Of a stretch of DNA of 64,000 nt, positions 21,491-34,572 are shown piece by piece (positions within the stretch are counted from its first letter, which is position 1; the number at the start of each line of letters is the position of its first letter). Source of the stretch: Symsagittifera roscoffensis (lineage: Eukaryota; Xenacoelomorpha; Acoela; Convolutidae); NCBI RefSeq assembly GCF_963678635.1, contig NC_087063.1, forward strand, positions 63,595,290-63,659,289, in the 5' to 3' direction. Under the pieces are notes generated by a model that saw only the letters and a list, made by a program, of their open reading frames with translations, was not told the origin of the DNA and did not search any database. A program made the translations under genes and the position numbers.

Positions 21491-22254
21491 TACGCTTAAA
21501 GAGTTTGGATACAAAAGAAATCGCTATAAGACATAGTGTTTGGCATCATCGGCTAAAGATAAGGATAATGACTTTTCAATGTTTTCGCACTTTTCGACAG
21601 CTTAGGTGGAAGGAGGTTTACGAGCGGAGGATAAGTGTTTTGGGCGACCTGATGTTACAAGTTCCGGAAACGTCTACTTTCTGGTTAGCCGAAGGAGCTT
21701 TTAAAGTTATCCGTAAATTGTTCTAGCTTCCTTAGTATTAGCATAGCTGGCATTGTGCCAGCTTATATTTACGCTTTTATTCTTAACAAGATAACTGATG
21801 ACTGCTTCTTAGAAGCCATTATAAAAATAGCCCAAAAAATCGATAGACATGGAGAAAGATGTCTGTTGGCCGTCTGATTGACTAATTTTCCGTCTGTCTC
21901 TTGTGTCTACGTGCTACTAATGGTCAGTTTGGAGCAACTCTCCATTGCGCCCTATTGTAAAATATCAGAAAAATGAAAAACAATTCAGTCTAGTCACGGT
22001 GGCTCATCAGTTCTTCTTAACAATTCCTTTTTCACGAAAGGGAGGGGAGAATTGTTAAAGAAGGTTAAATCAGGAAACTTTCGACCAATCAAAATGCAGA
22101 TTCTTCAAACAATATTTTTAAGCAGGTTGTAGTCGATTGTTATAAAAAGTGATCTAGTTGCGTTCAATGTTGAATAAATTTCCTCTCGACAGCTAATGAT
22201 TGACGTCAATGCCTGTAGCCTGAATGAAAAATTAATTAGAGTATTTTTGAGCTA

Positions 22255-22560
22255 AATTCCATATGAACTTCAAAATACCAATTAAAATTTACGTCAATTA
22301 TTTTCGATTTCAGTTGACCAAAAAACGTGCATTTCAATTGTTTAAAGGAAGACAAAATTCACTATCGAACAGCAAAAATTTAAAGGTCACGAAAAACGTG
22401 ATCTACTTAAAGTTTCGAAAATGGAAATTAATGATCAGATATCCCAGTGAAATAAAAAATTTGCCTATTGATCAGTTTTCTCAAATTGGGTTAGTTTTAA
22501 CAAAAAAGTGTCCATCATGAGGTGTCCGGTAGAAATTCATTTTTGGGTTTGTCTTCTCGA
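22255..22560 (+). repeat. Dispersed repeat family copy 6
   Basis: Landmarks: GGAAGACAAAATTCACTATC, GAACAGCAAAAATTTAAAGG, TCACGAAAAACGTGATC, AGTTTCGAAAATGGAA, TCAGTTTTCTCAAATTGGG and ACAAAAAAGTGTCCATCATG. Confidence 0.6.
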
Positions 22561-23337
22561 GTGTTGTCGGCTTTGTTTCCTCTTCGTTCTGTCTACTTTT
22601 GCGGGATCCAGTGTCTTGTAATAGAGACCTGGTTTTTGCCCACCGTTTTTCAGTATGTGTGAAAGTAAAAGAACATATATCCGGGAAAATTTGAATTGCC
22701 GGACTTTCATTTGTCTGCTAGACTTTTGACTGCTTAATTGCCAAATTTTTTATGACATCATTTTGTTTTTGACTCAACGGGTGTCTACCCACTTGTTTTC
22801 GGTTAGAGGCCACGTGTTAAATACTAAAACCTATTATACTGCTGGTTTTGTTTAGGCTGTTTTTTCTGAAGTTGTTTTCCGCCTTATTTTTTTTTCTGTT
22901 TTGTCGTTTCTGCCTCAATTTCTGTTAGCTAGCTTCCAATGCTGCCAATTTTTAGGCTTAAAAAATGTCATCCGAAGCGATATCAGCATAGACGGCTCAT
23001 ATTGAGTTCTTTCGTTTTTCAAGTGGGCGTGTGATTGATCGGTTGAGGCGATGATAAGTTCGAGTTTCAACGCTTCATAGCTAAGTTAGCTTTGTGACAA
23101 TAATTGTTTTCAGCCTAACTGTCTTTATTACCACTGTAAAAACATTTTGTCTGAATGCTAGTTTAACGCTGGCAGTTGAGTTTCATTTTTTCTTAAAATT
23201 GAGATTCAATTTTTCCAAGCCACCTTTAAATTTTTGTAGAGCTAGTTTGTTTTTTCGATTTTTTTCCTTAAATATTTTTTTTTGGCTGCGTCGCTTTCGT
23301 CTCCATTCCTGCTAGTTTGCTATGCTTCTTTTGTAAT

Positions 23338-23545
23338 GTATCGCAAGTGATGCGAAGCTCTGCTTGGCTTCTGTGTAATAATGTTCAAATATCGGGCGTC
23401 TTCACCTAACATGAACTTCTACCGACACTTACGAAAATGTAAGTTTTGGTAGACCGAGTTTTCTTTCAAAGTTTTTATTTTTTTCGACACCTTGTGTTGT
23501 ATCGCAAGTGACGCGAAGCTCCAGTTCGTCTCTATGTAACAAATC
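23338..23545 (+). repeat. Short palindromic repeat family A, copies 2 and 3
   Basis: TATCGCAAGTGATGCGAAGC followed by TCTGCTTGGCTTCTGTG at 23338, and TATCGCAAGTGACGCGAAGC followed by TCCAGTTCGTCTC at 23500. A further partial copy, TATCGCAAGTGAAGTCAGC, is at 23987. Confidence 0.6.
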
Positions 23546-23549
23546 AATT

Positions 23550-23640
23550 TCAATCAAACATCGGTGCATAAGGCGTATAGGTAACAAATCTGCATGAGAA
23601 GGCACAAAGGCTTGCGGTTCAAATCCGGCTGAGACAAATC
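23550..23640 (+). repeat. tRNA-derived SINE-like fragment
   Basis: Contains a near-perfect B-box, GCGGTTCAAATCCGGC, about 50 nt after a weak A-box (TCGGTGCATAAGGCGTATAGG), the spacing of a tRNA gene. The acceptor stem does not close, so a tRNA-derived SINE head is more likely than a tRNA. Confidence 0.4.
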
Positions 23641-24029
23641 CAGCTTTCTTGTAAGTTGCTGTAACACTCATGCTTGACAAAGCCCAGGGGTTTTGTTTCA
23701 GTCGGGACTTGTTTTTTTGCAAAGTGAAATGTTTCGGCTACTTAAGTAATTTGTTTGTCTCCTTATTTTTGCCGGCTTAGTTTCCGCAGAAAGGAATTCT
23801 TTGAAAAGTTCGGCTTTTTTCTAGAATTCTGAAAGCTCCTTGTAAAGTTCTATTGGTGCAGGTTATTTTGTTCCGGATCGATTGAGTTTTTTTGTTTTAA
23901 TAAATTTTTATGACCAAAACGATTTTAGAAGGTTTTTTCAATTTTTTGATATTTTCAATTTGATTTGAATCACAATTATTCATTTTTGTATCGCAAGTGA
24001 AGTCAGCTTCTCCTCCGTGTGTTTTTTCT

Positions 24030-24515
24030 GTTCAACGGCGTAGAGTCAATGAACACAGTAACAAATCTAATATAGGTCTTGGTGATTTTTTCAGGAAAAA
24101 GTCTTCAAGTGCTCTAATGAACTACAGACGTGCATTCAAACACATTAATGCAATCAAGGATGCATTTAGGTGTATGCACTTTTTGATTTCAATTCAAATT
24201 AATCTGCTGAAATTCAGGCAAATTGCACTCGTCTATTACGAGAGCGGTAGTGGCGCGAAAATCGACTTCTAATTTCGAAAGCGGTTTTTAGTTTTTAGAT
24301 TTTCCACTTTACATTTTGGTCCAGTTTTGTCAAATTGAGATATTTTTTTCAAGGCGTGTCAATCATAAACCGTTGTTGATTTTCAAAGAGTTTCAATGCC
24401 ATAGAGTTTTTTTTTGAAATTTTAAAGATGAACTTTTTTTCTAAAAACAAGTCAGTATTTTTTTCATTTCCTTGAGTTCATTCAGTCTTTTCCAACTGTC
24501 TGATTCCAATTCAAA
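24030..24515 (+). repeat. Dispersed repeat family copy 7
   Basis: TCTAATATAGGTCTTGGTGA, TTCAGGAAAAAGTC, GTGCTCTAATGAACTACAG, AATGCAATCAAGGATGCA, AATCTGCTGAAATTCAGG, CGACTTCTAATTTCGAAAG and TCCAGTTTTGTCAAATTG appear in family order. Confidence 0.6.
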
Positions 24516-24800
24516 TTCATCTGCTGAAAGAAAGGAAAATTGCTATCTCCAATTACAAATGCGGAAATAATTTCGAAAGGGGATTTTAATTTTCAAGTTT
24601 TCCAGGCGAATAAAAACCTTGATCTTTGCTCTTGTATTTGAGTTTTAAGGGCATACAATTTTTCTTTGAAATTTGAAGTTTTTTTTTTCAAAAACCAAGA
24701 CCCTTTTTGAAAAGCCAAGTCCGTTTTCTTGCGTTCAGTGGCTCTTTTCGAATTGTCTGTTGGCGCTTTTTTGTAATTATTAATGAATTGGATTTTCAAC
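24515..24800 (+). repeat. Dispersed repeat family copy 8 (partial)
   Basis: Starts within the family (CAAATTCATCTGCTGAAAG, then AAAATTGCTATCTCCAATTA, ATTTCGAAAGGGGATTTTAA) and ends at AATTGTCTGTTGGCGC. It lies in tandem after copy 7. Confidence 0.55.
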
Positions 24801-25357
24801 GAGGTCGTTTGATTTGCTCTTTTTATTATGAGTGCGTAAATAATTTGTTCATGCCCTTTTTATTTGAACGTTTAATTCAAGTTAATAATTCGAAGGCAAA
24901 TTACGCTCTCCTATAACAAAAGTTCAAATGGCTCGAAAAATGTAGGTTGACTCTTTGTTAAAATGAAGACCATGCTCTTCAGAGTTCACAGTGGAGGCAT
25001 TCACCCTAAATTGTGGCTACAAAATTTTTCTAAAAGTTTCTCCATTTGGTTCTATTTTACGACACTCATTTTTGGTTGACGAACGCCAAAGTTTTTCTTA
25101 AAAAAGCCTATGGAGCCAATAGTATACATACTATTGAGGGGGAGGGGTGGTGCATGGTCGAAAAAAAAGCAATTTTGTACAAAACATTTCAAAAAAGGCC
25201 CAAAAACGTCCTTTTGGCGCCACTGCTGTGCATGAAAGTAAAACGAGACATTTATTTATACTTTTTCAGGTAACTGTTGTAGACTACTTGATCGATGATA
25301 AATGTTTGGAGGCAGTTGCAACCATTAGTCAATGAAATTGCTTCAGCGCTAAAAATA

Positions 25358-26802
25358 ATGGCCTCTAAACAAACAAATGCAACACAGGTAATCTTACCAC
25401 CGAACTACAAAGTGGAGGCTTCTCTTGTTGGAATGAACTGTCTTGACAAGGCCGAATTTAATCAGACGGTGTCCTATGCATGTGTCGAAGTACCTTTCTC
25501 GAAGTGCAATGAAGTGTCCAAGAGTTTGAAGGCATTTTTGGTCAAACTCCCGAACTTCAAAGCAGTCCGAAATTCAGACGAGGGAAAGGGAAAGCTTTTC
25601 GTGTTGAATCCAGATGCAGTTAGTGAGTTACATTCAAAATCAATTACTTTTAGTTGTTTTACTCTTGACGCATACAAAATTTATCTGAATTTTTTTGTTT
25701 CTCCCTAGGATGGTGACCTTGATTAATTGAGGCATTGTTTTTTTTTGTAGAAAGCAGCGGGGATTCGATAACCGAAGTTTTGCATTCAAATAATCTTGAA
25801 CTGAGTGACAAGGAGTTTCAACTGGGATACGAGAATCTATCTTTTCAACAAATCAGCAGTCTTGTTTTACCCAACAACCAAACAGTGTCGGGTTTCTCTC
25901 AAATCGGTCATATTGCTCATTTCAATCTTCGAGACGAAACTTTGCCATTTAAGACAATTCTAGCTCAAGTAATATTGGATAAACTTCCTACGGTAAAGAC
26001 AGTCGTGAATAAAACACAAAACATTGAAACTGAGTTTCGAAATTTCAGCTTTGAAATTTTAGCCGGAGACGATAACACTGTTGCAGATGTGGTTGAACAC
26101 GGCGTGAAGTTTCGACTGGATTTTGCGAAAGTTTATTGGAACTCAAGGCTGTCGCGCGAACATCAGAGAATCGTCAATTTTTTAGATCATAACAGTGTCT
26201 TAATTGACCCATTTTGTGGCGTTGGACCTTTCGCGTTACCAGCTGCGAAGAAAAGTTGCAAGGTTTATGCGAATGATTTGAACCCGGAATCTATCAAATG
26301 GTTGAAAGAAAATATAAAGCTCAATAAAATATCTCCTGAAAAAATTGAAGTACACAATTTGGATGCATCGAATTTCTTTCAAAACGTCCTTGTAAAGTTA
26401 TTATCTTGGAAACCCAATCCGAACGAAGAGTCTTTTGAAACCAATTTTCATGTTCCGATGAATTTACCGTCGTTAGCTCACGAATTCCTGGAGCCTTTAA
26501 AATCATCGGTTTTGAAGGCTGAGCAAAAAATTATGATGCCGATTTTTGTTCATCTCTATTGTTTTGTGACAAAAGAAAACCCTACGGAAGAGGCTATTCT
26601 ATTGGTACATAAAAGTCTCGCTATGCAAAATGTAAGCCTCGGGCAGTTCAGAGACAAATGCAACGTGCATGAAGTGAGAAACGTGAGCGTTAACAAAGTG
26701 ATGATGTGTGTGTCTTTCAATTTGAAGCCAGTTCTGAACATCGAGCTAGACGGAGAACTAAAAACTGAATCAGATTGCAAACGTGTAAAACTGGAAAACT
26801 GA
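25358..26802 (+). CDS. TRMT5: tRNA (guanine-37-N1)-methyltransferase, Trm5 family (2 exons)
   Basis: Transfers a methyl group from S-adenosylmethionine to N1 of G37, next to the anticodon, which prevents frameshifting; acts on cytosolic and mitochondrial tRNAs. Exons 25358-25622 (donor GTGAGT) and 25751-26802 (acceptor TTTTTTGTAG) join in frame to 438 residues; an in-frame ATG at 25295 would add 21. The product has the Trm5 D2 block (SGFSQIGHIAHFNLRDETLP), VYWNSRLSREH, the SAM-binding DPFCGVGPFALPAAKK loop starting at D241, ANDLNPES at about 262-269, and the MNLP motif around N326. It ends in a lysine-rich tail. Length fits the family. The N-terminal D1 region is diverged but recognisable. 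Intact; no clear mitochondrial presequence is seen, so an alternative upstream exon is possible. Confidence 0.95.
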
Positions 26803-29500
26803 TTTATTGTTGCTCCTTATTTAGTTTTGTCGAATTTACTTTTTTGAGTTCTCGATTAGGCAGAAGTCCAGTAACGTTTTGAATAGTCTAGTAAAGTGTT
26901 GAATAGTCTTCAAAATATTTTTTAACAGGTGTAACTGAATGCGAATATTGCGCAGGTAATATAGAATGCGCTGAAAATTTAGAGTATAAAAAAAGAATTG
27001 AAGTTCATCTTCATCAATTAGCCAACATTATTTTGAACGATTTATAAAAATTGTAACAAAGTTAAACATCAAGGCTTCTCATGTAGTCGGCTGACTAAAT
27101 GACTAAAAAGTGTAGCACAAATATTATAATATCGGAGAAGTTGCCTGACTAGACTTGGGTACTAGACTTTTCCCCCGTAAATATCTTTGTTCACAGGACT
27201 CATCCCTGTACATTCACTTACTGAACCCTTCTGTTGCAACAGACATATTTTGAGCTTTTCAAGTATCCGGTCTACTCATTGTTCAGACCATTTGAAAGAT
27301 ATGGAAGATTTTTGTATTCGTTTTTTTTTTGGCTTTATTTGTATTTAGTTTTTTGTTTTCCACTCGAAATCAGGTACCACAAATAATTATCGGAATAGAT
27401 CGAGTTGTATACCAAATTGAAACCCTTTCAATCGTGATTCGAACGATTTTTAAAAATTTTCAAATTTTCTCAATATCGAGAAAAACTGGCTTAAATTTTT
27501 TATTTATTTACGAGCGAAAAAAGCAAGCGAGCAGGCTTACAACAGGTTACTTGTGCTTAATTTAAGCCCTGGAATTTTAGTTTTAAGTAAGAAAATTAGT
27601 TTTTGGAGTTTTTCAGCGCCATTTTAGGATCCAAAAAATTCAAAGTTTTTTTCTGTTTTTCTAGTAATTTTTCTACAAAAACTTTTGTCCAGTCTGCCTA
27701 TATTGCCATGACTGTCGAATATGCCTAATTATTCCCCTTACATCAAATCCTTTAATCACACCACGCAGAAAAAACTACACTAATTTGAAAAAAAAAAACA
27801 ATTTCTGTAGTTTTTTAAACACTATGGTCGGAACATTCTCTGCTACTTGCTCAGTAACCGGCTATCCTTGTTTTATATCGACTTAAAAGCCTCTTATTGT
27901 GTGGTTTGCTGTCCAAAAAAAATGTGCTTCTGTGTTTTGAAGGGAAAGGAGCTTAATTTTTTCTTTCATTAGTTCAGAATTGTTTTGATTTTTTTGCGGC
28001 ATGTAAACCCAGCAGAGCTCGAACAGTACACGAACGAAATTGTAGCCCGAAAAAAGCGGCTGCGAGCAATTCGCTTTTTTGGGCGTTTTCTATCACACAG
28101 AAAGAGCTGTGTTTGAATGTGTTCTTGTATTTACATGAAGCGACGCTTTTTATCTAGCGGGCGAAGCAAACTTGGCTTTGCATTGCCGCTGAAGACAGGC
28201 TATGCAGTTGGGAAAATAAAATGAAAATGAACCGACCGAATGTCGTCTACTTGTTAACAAGGAAACAATTTTGGTAACCATGTTTACCCAGAACTAACTT
28301 TACCTTTGTTGAAAGAAATTGGCAAAATTGAGTTACAAATTTTAAAATTCAGATAAAAAGTGGGCGTTCAAATGCTCGAAATTATTGGAGATGCCCATTG
28401 TGCTTAAACTACTTATTGATGATGTTGCCAGAAATAGACAATCTAAAGTCAAGAGTACGGATGAAGAGCTGGAACTTCTCGTCGATATTCCGATTTGCAC
28501 AGCAGCAGTTAAAGTTTTTCATTTCGAGATGTAGGACGCTGCGATCGGCCGCTGTATTTTGCAAAACTTGAAATCGAACGTGAAGCGTTTGCAGTAAGTG
28601 GTGTATATGTTGGGTACAAGTTTTTCGTGGGGCGCTGACCCCAATTTATTAGGATAGGATATAGAGTCTCCAGTCACCATCCTAAGCATTAAGATAGAAA
28701 ATAGATATACCACAGTATTAAGTAAAGTAATTGGTTTCAGATGGTAAGATTTTTTTTGCGCACGGCTTTTTCAGAGTTTCAGATCGTTTAAACTTTAACT
28801 TTATAATGTTTTCTTCTTTTTTTTTTACTAGAAACAATAGATTTTGAGTCGTTGACCCAAACGCAGCATTTGCAAAGAATCATTTGAACAAAAAGGTTAA
28901 ATTACAGAGAGAATGTATCAATTATTGAATTGTATTCAATTAGGCTCAAAAAAAACTTTAAAATTCAGAAGTGTAGTAAGTATTCAAACCTTTTTGGATG
29001 AGAAAAGATTGTCGATTTACGATAGTCATTAGAAGATTTGACAAACTAAACTCAAAACAAGTCTTAAGCTACATCATTGATTCTCGTGAAGAACTGGTTG
29101 TAAATATTTTTATCGATTGTTTCGTGACCAAGATACTTTGTCCTTGTAGGCTTTGATTTGTCCATTATATGATAGCCACAGAAATTAGTTTCTAATTTTC
29201 TCATTGTTTCGGCTAGCACATCAAATTAGGGATTCTGATCAACGGCTTGCCTAGCATCAACAGCAGACTGAAAAAACTGTTGAATATTTTGCATGGTGTG
29301 TTTTGATTTAATCGATGAATTTTTGTATATTGTAGCCAAGATCCAAGCATAAGACAAAGAGTAGTGTTTTAAATATGCCGTTGGTTAGATTAAACCTCGT
29401 TATCAGCAATCACTGTGAATGTCTTAACATATTTTTTTCTGCTTAATTCTTCACATGTTTACTAACACAGTTTTTGGTAAAATCGAGTAGTCTCGTTTTC
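26803..29500. other. Non-coding stretch with hairpins
   Basis: No supportable gene. It contains a 13-14 bp nearly perfect hairpin at 28045-28084 (GCCCGAAAAAAGCG against CGCTTTTTTGGGC) and an imperfect one at about 28158-28193 (AGCGG...AGCAAA against TTTGC...CCGCT). A segment near 27170 (GTAAATATCTTTGTTCACAG) recurs in related form near 63050. Confidence 0.5.
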
Positions 29501-29607
29501 TGCCGCTTTTCTGGTCAAAAAACAAACAATTGAGAAGCGCCCAGTGATATCTTCCCGTTTTTTTAGCAAGTACTATCACTCAGGGCGAAGGGGTGAAATT
29601 CTTAGTC

Positions 29608-29646
29608 AACTGACTTGTTTCAACAAATATTTGAAACAAGTCAGTT
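29608..29646. repeat. Perfect 16 bp hairpin
   Basis: Left arm AACTGACTTGTTTCAA (29608-29623), 7 nt loop CAAATAT, right arm TTGAAACAAGTCAGTT (29631-29646). The arms are perfectly complementary. It sits at the left margin of the large tandem array. Confidence 0.8.
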
Positions 29647-31099
29647 TCAACAAACATGAGTCGATGGTGTGCAGGCCGAAGTTCTTAATGTCTTTTCTCT
29701 TCTCATGATAAAATTCGATTAATTTTTGCTTAGCTCCAAGGGAAGAATCATTTTTTCTGTTGTTTTCCCTTTCCCTCTTCTCAATTCAGCTGGATCTCCC
29801 GCTTTAAGTGTGGCACATGGCTAAAGTTTTACAAACGAATTTTACCGGACATCGTATGATGCAAGTCCCCATCACGGAGAATCAACTTGAATCAAAACAA
29901 AAGATGGGTGAAACGGCTGAGCAAGTTGGGATAATTCAACTTTCATTGCTCAACTAACGGACAACTTCCTTTTTCCTTGCGCGGACGTAAAACCTGTGGA
30001 TAAATGCCGTCGATAAAGATGAAAGCTTTATAGTCAAAATGACTCCAGTAGGCAAACATCCGTTATAGTTTTTGCTAATTGAAACCAGGACAAGTTTTTG
30101 TGCAAGCTTACAAGCTGATCGTTAGCTCTTTGATTCAGTCGGTTTTAGTTTTGGTTGATTTTTTTGAGGTTTTGTTTTGTTTTGTTATTTTTTTTTATCT
30201 AATCTTGTAATAATTAGAAATTTGTTTTAAAAAAGCAAAACATGAATAATTCAATACAAAATCTCTATTTTAAAAACTGATAAAACAATTAAAATGAATT
30301 GCTCAATTTGTTGAAAGTTTTGAAATGTTTATCTAGCATGTTCTTTGAAGCACTTTATATTTCAATTGCATCAGACTAAAAAATTGAAACGATTTTGGCA
30401 TCTTGTTGATATTGAAAGATTTTTCGCATCTTGTTGAAAAAATTGATACATTTTTGCAGTTTGTTCCAAAGTTTGAACCGATTTCGTGTTTGGTTAAAAA
30501 TTTGAAATTTTTCTGTCCCTTTGTCTAAATTTTATTTTGTTTTTTAAATTTTGTAATAATCGGTAACTTGTTGAAAAAATAGTGCAAAACATATATACCA
30601 CATTACAAAATCTCAGGTTGCTTTAACTAATAAATTCAACTCCTCAATTTGTTGAATTTTTTAAGGTTGTTCTAAAATCTGCTTTAAGTCAATTTTAAAA
30701 CATTTTTTTTGCATCAGGCTAGAAATTTGAAAATTGAAACCTTTTTCGAATTGTGTTGAAAATTTAAAATTGTTTTTGAATCCTGTTGAAAAATTTGAAA
30801 GTGTTTCTTATGTTGTCCAAAAACTTAAACAAATTATGCGTTTTGTCAGGATTTTTTTGTTTTTTTTTCGCCAGTTATTTCAAAATTTGAGTGTTTAATC
30901 AGAATTTTCAATTAATTGAATTAAAGAATTGTTTTACCTTGAAAAAATTACATGTTCACTGTTTTCAGTTAATGACCATCAGTAAAAACTTACAATTCGT
31001 TTCATCAAAACAGAATCATATTTTGAGTTTTTTTTTGAAACTTTCTAAGAAAGCCGAAAAAACAGTTTGTTGCAAGCTTTTCATTAGAATATATGTTAA

Positions 31100-31265
31100 A
31101 TGTCGTGAGTTTTTTTCCGCAGCAGTAGTTTCTTTGCCTTACCGGGTGTTTGATTGCTCCTCTCCGTCGCAAAATGTCTCCAACAGCTCGGTTTAACTGA
31201 TTGAAGACTTTATCAACTAACGTGTTTCCAATAAAAACATTATGTGAACTTAATGGAACTTGCAA
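31100..31265 (-). pseudogene. Conserved reading-frame relic in array block Y, copy 1
   Basis: Minus-strand translation reads SSHNVFIGNTLVDKVFNQLN and then RAVGDILRRRGA. The same peptide with substitutions appears in the other array copies (for example KTLVRKVFNQLSRAINDMLR at 37.9-38.0 kb and NTFVGKVFNQLNQAVEDILR at 34.0-34.1 kb). Conservation at protein level between diverged DNA copies suggests a formerly coding exon. No family recognised. Confidence 0.45.
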
Positions 31266-34200
31266 TTATCCAAAAAATTGTGAGAGGATCGCAAAAAACG
31301 TTTTTCAGTGTAGTTTTGTCCTCGTAGACTAAACAAATTCAGGCGAGCTGGAAACATAACAGTGACCCTGAGGAAAAACATTTTTTGTCTCAAATATTCA
31401 AATTTTATAGTACCAGTATTACCTACATAAAATCCGTATTTGACATTATGTCAGCCTGCGCTTTTATCAAAATAAAACAGACAGGATTTTCCTAAAATGG
31501 AAACCATGATGAGGTATGCCGTCTAACTTAATTTTTTCAAACTCTAAAAATATTTTCAAACTCTTCAGTCTCAAACTTTTGAAATTTGTCTTCAGCGAGA
31601 GACGCTAGTCTCAATTATAATGATTTTCAAAAATTCAAATAAAAACCGTGAGATTTGTTTGGCCCCAAAAACCTACAATGACCAAAATTTAATTTGAACC
31701 GTGCTTCGAACTGTTCACAAAACTGAACTGCGACAAATTTAAGAGCATCAACCAGTTTAGCTGGGTGAAACAGAACGAGAAAAAATCTCAAGAGTTACAG
31801 TTTTTTTCTTTCTTGACGCTAAATACCTTGAACTTGTTTCTATGAAGGAACCCACTTCCGCCGAAGAGTGACTATTATAAATCAGGAGTTACCAATTGCG
31901 GTAAAGTGTAGGAGACTGCAATTAACAATAAAAGACAAGTCTGGGTCACGATCAAGCAGTACAATGTCAAAAGTCACGTCACTTTGAGAGTCTGTTGTTC
32001 ACTGCAAAAAAAATGAAGCCTTGAAATAACGGTCTATGTCAGGTAAACCTTCAGCAATTTCAGAAAACTGTTCTGAATTTTGAAGGAATGTTTGTTTGCT
32101 GAGAATTGTAATTAACAAAAATCAATTTTTAAAGATGTCAAAATTTTTACCCTCCGAAAACCGCTTTTCAAATATTCAAACAAACCATAGAACGATGGCT
32201 TTCACTTGAAGAGAAAATTGGAAAGAACTCAAAGTTTTTGCTGATGCTTAAGAACAACAAATCAATCAGAATCGAGTACTCTTTTATATCTCTTCTTGCT
32301 TTAGATCAACCATTTTGAAATCAACCACCTAAATTTTTTGTTAACTTTTTAATTCTTTTTCGAAAAAGTTTTGTCATTATCAATTGATCTATCATAAAGA
32401 TGAATAAAAAAAAACTTTGTTTTCCGGAAAAATCACTCGTCTGATAGACAAATCTGTCAAAGTTTCTCAGCAATTTTCTCGTTTCAATTTTCTGTTAGAA
32501 ATTTTCAAAGTTCAAAAAATTACCGAGCTCAAGTTTTCTGCAAATTCTATAAGTTTCCCCGTTTTTGCAAAAATACAACTTCCAGAGACAGTCTGAAATG
32601 TTTTCTCATCTCAGATGGATCGCACGATTCAAGTCGAGCTCATGATTAAAATTATGCAAACGGAATTCAATAAACATTGTATGATGCAACTCCCATCACA
32701 GAGAATTAACATGGATTAAAGCAATTGATGAGTGAAGTGGCCGAGCAAGTTTCGGGATTTTTAAATTTCGTTGCAAGGGACTTTTAAGTTTCGTTGCTCA
32801 ACTAATGGATAATTACCTGTTATTTTGGAAGGACATAAAAATTTTAGATAACCCCATCGATTAGGATAAGGGAAAATCAGAGAAAACGACTGCAGTGAGC
32901 GAATATGCGAGATAGCTTCTGCCTATCGAAACCAGATCATGTTTTTTTTGCTAACTTATAAGTTGACCAATTACTCTTTAATTGAAACGGATTTACTGTT
33001 GGGTGATTTGTTTTTCATTTTTTATCTGAACTTTGTAAAAATTTGTAAATTGTAAAAGAAAGTAAAACATGAATAATTAAATACAAAATCTCAATTTTTA
33101 AAAATTGATATAACAATTAAAATGAATTGCTTAATTTGTTGAATATGATGAAATATTTCTAGCATGTTCTTTAATTTATAATTTATATGCATCAGACTAA
33201 AAATTGAATCGGTTTTTGCATCTTGTTGATTTTGAAATAATTTTCGCATATTGTTGAAAATTTAAAATTGTTTTCGAATTGTGTTTTCATTTTTAAAATT
33301 TAAAATTGTTTTCGAATTGTGTTTTCAATTTTTGTATTTCAAATCTTTTTCTAAGTTTTGTAGTAATTGGAAATTTGTAGAAAAAAAGCAAAAGATAAAT
33401 AACTCACTGCAAAATCTCAATTGTAAAATGTGTGGTAAAACAATCAGAAACAATTCCTCAATTTGTTGAAAATTTTGAAAATTTTGAAGTAACTTTTCTG
33501 TAACTTTTCATTGTTATTTTTTGCATCAGACTAAACAATTGCATTAGTTTTTGCATCTTGTTGATACTGAAACGTTTTTAGAATCTTGTTAAATATTTAA
33601 GATTGTTTTCAAATCTTGTTGAAAAGATTGATAAAAAATTTGCGGCTCGTTCAAAAGTTTGAACAGGTTTCGTGTTTGATGAAACGATTGAATTTTTTTC
33701 CTAATTTGTCTAAAATTTGTGCGTTTTTGGAGATTTTTCAATTATACTAATTAAATCTTATTATTAATTGAAAACCAACATGTTCACCGTTTTTAATTTA
33801 TAACCAGCAAAAAACCGTCATTTAATTTCATCAACTCAAATCCTCTCTTGAGCTTTTATTGTTTTTCAATTTTTTCTAAGAAAGCAGAACCAAGAATTTA
33901 ATGCAATCTTTTCATTAAAACAGAGGTTGATTTTTTTGATTTCTCTCTGCACAGTAGTTTGTTCGCTTTACCAGATATGTTTTCGCTCCTCTCCGTCGTA
34001 AAATGTCTTCAACAGCTTGGTTTAACTGATTGAAAACTTTACCAACAAACGTGTTTCAAATGAAAACAACATGTGAACTAAATGAAATTTGGAATTGTCT
34101 AAAGAGCAGAAAAAACTGTGAGAAGATACGCAAAAAAAATTGTTTTCAGTGTATTTTTTTTCCCTCGGAGACTATAGAAAACTCAGTTGAGCTTGACACA

Positions 34201-34383
34201 CAACAGTGGCCATGAGGAAGAATGTTTTTTTTTATCGCAATTCGTCGATTTTTTTTTGTACCAGTAACACCTACACAATACCCGTATTTAGACACCTTGA
34301 TAGCCTGCATTTTATCAATTTTAAAATGGCAGTTTTTTTCTATTTGGAAAACACGGCTTACTTTAAGTTTTTCGTGGTCTCAA

Positions 34384-34572
34384 TCATATTATTTTTTCTC
34401 TCGATCTGATCACTTTGCCTTTCTTGAAAATGTATTCAACAAAAACTCTAGTCCTAAGTAGTCCTACAATAAAAGACAAGTCTGTTTCATGATCAATAGG
34501 TACAATGTCGAAAGGCCTCGCCACATTGAGAGTCTGTTGTTCACTGCAAAAGAGAATGAAGCCTTGAAACAA
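34384..34572 (-). pseudogene. Conserved exon-like relic in array block Z, copy 2
   Basis: On the minus strand a strong 3' splice acceptor (TTCTCTTTTGCAG) is followed by a frame reading SEQQTLNVARPFDIVPIDHE and TDLSFIV. The equivalent at 38537-38722 reads CEQQILNVAGPFDFVLLDRL and continues for about 30 more residues. The repeated acceptor-plus-frame arrangement suggests an exon of a tandemly duplicated, now degraded gene. Confidence 0.45.

Noticed and set aside
29588-29606. AGGGGTGAAATTCTTAG resembles a conserved 18S rRNA segment
   Set aside because: The match is limited to about a dozen bases; flanking sequence does not follow 18S rRNA.
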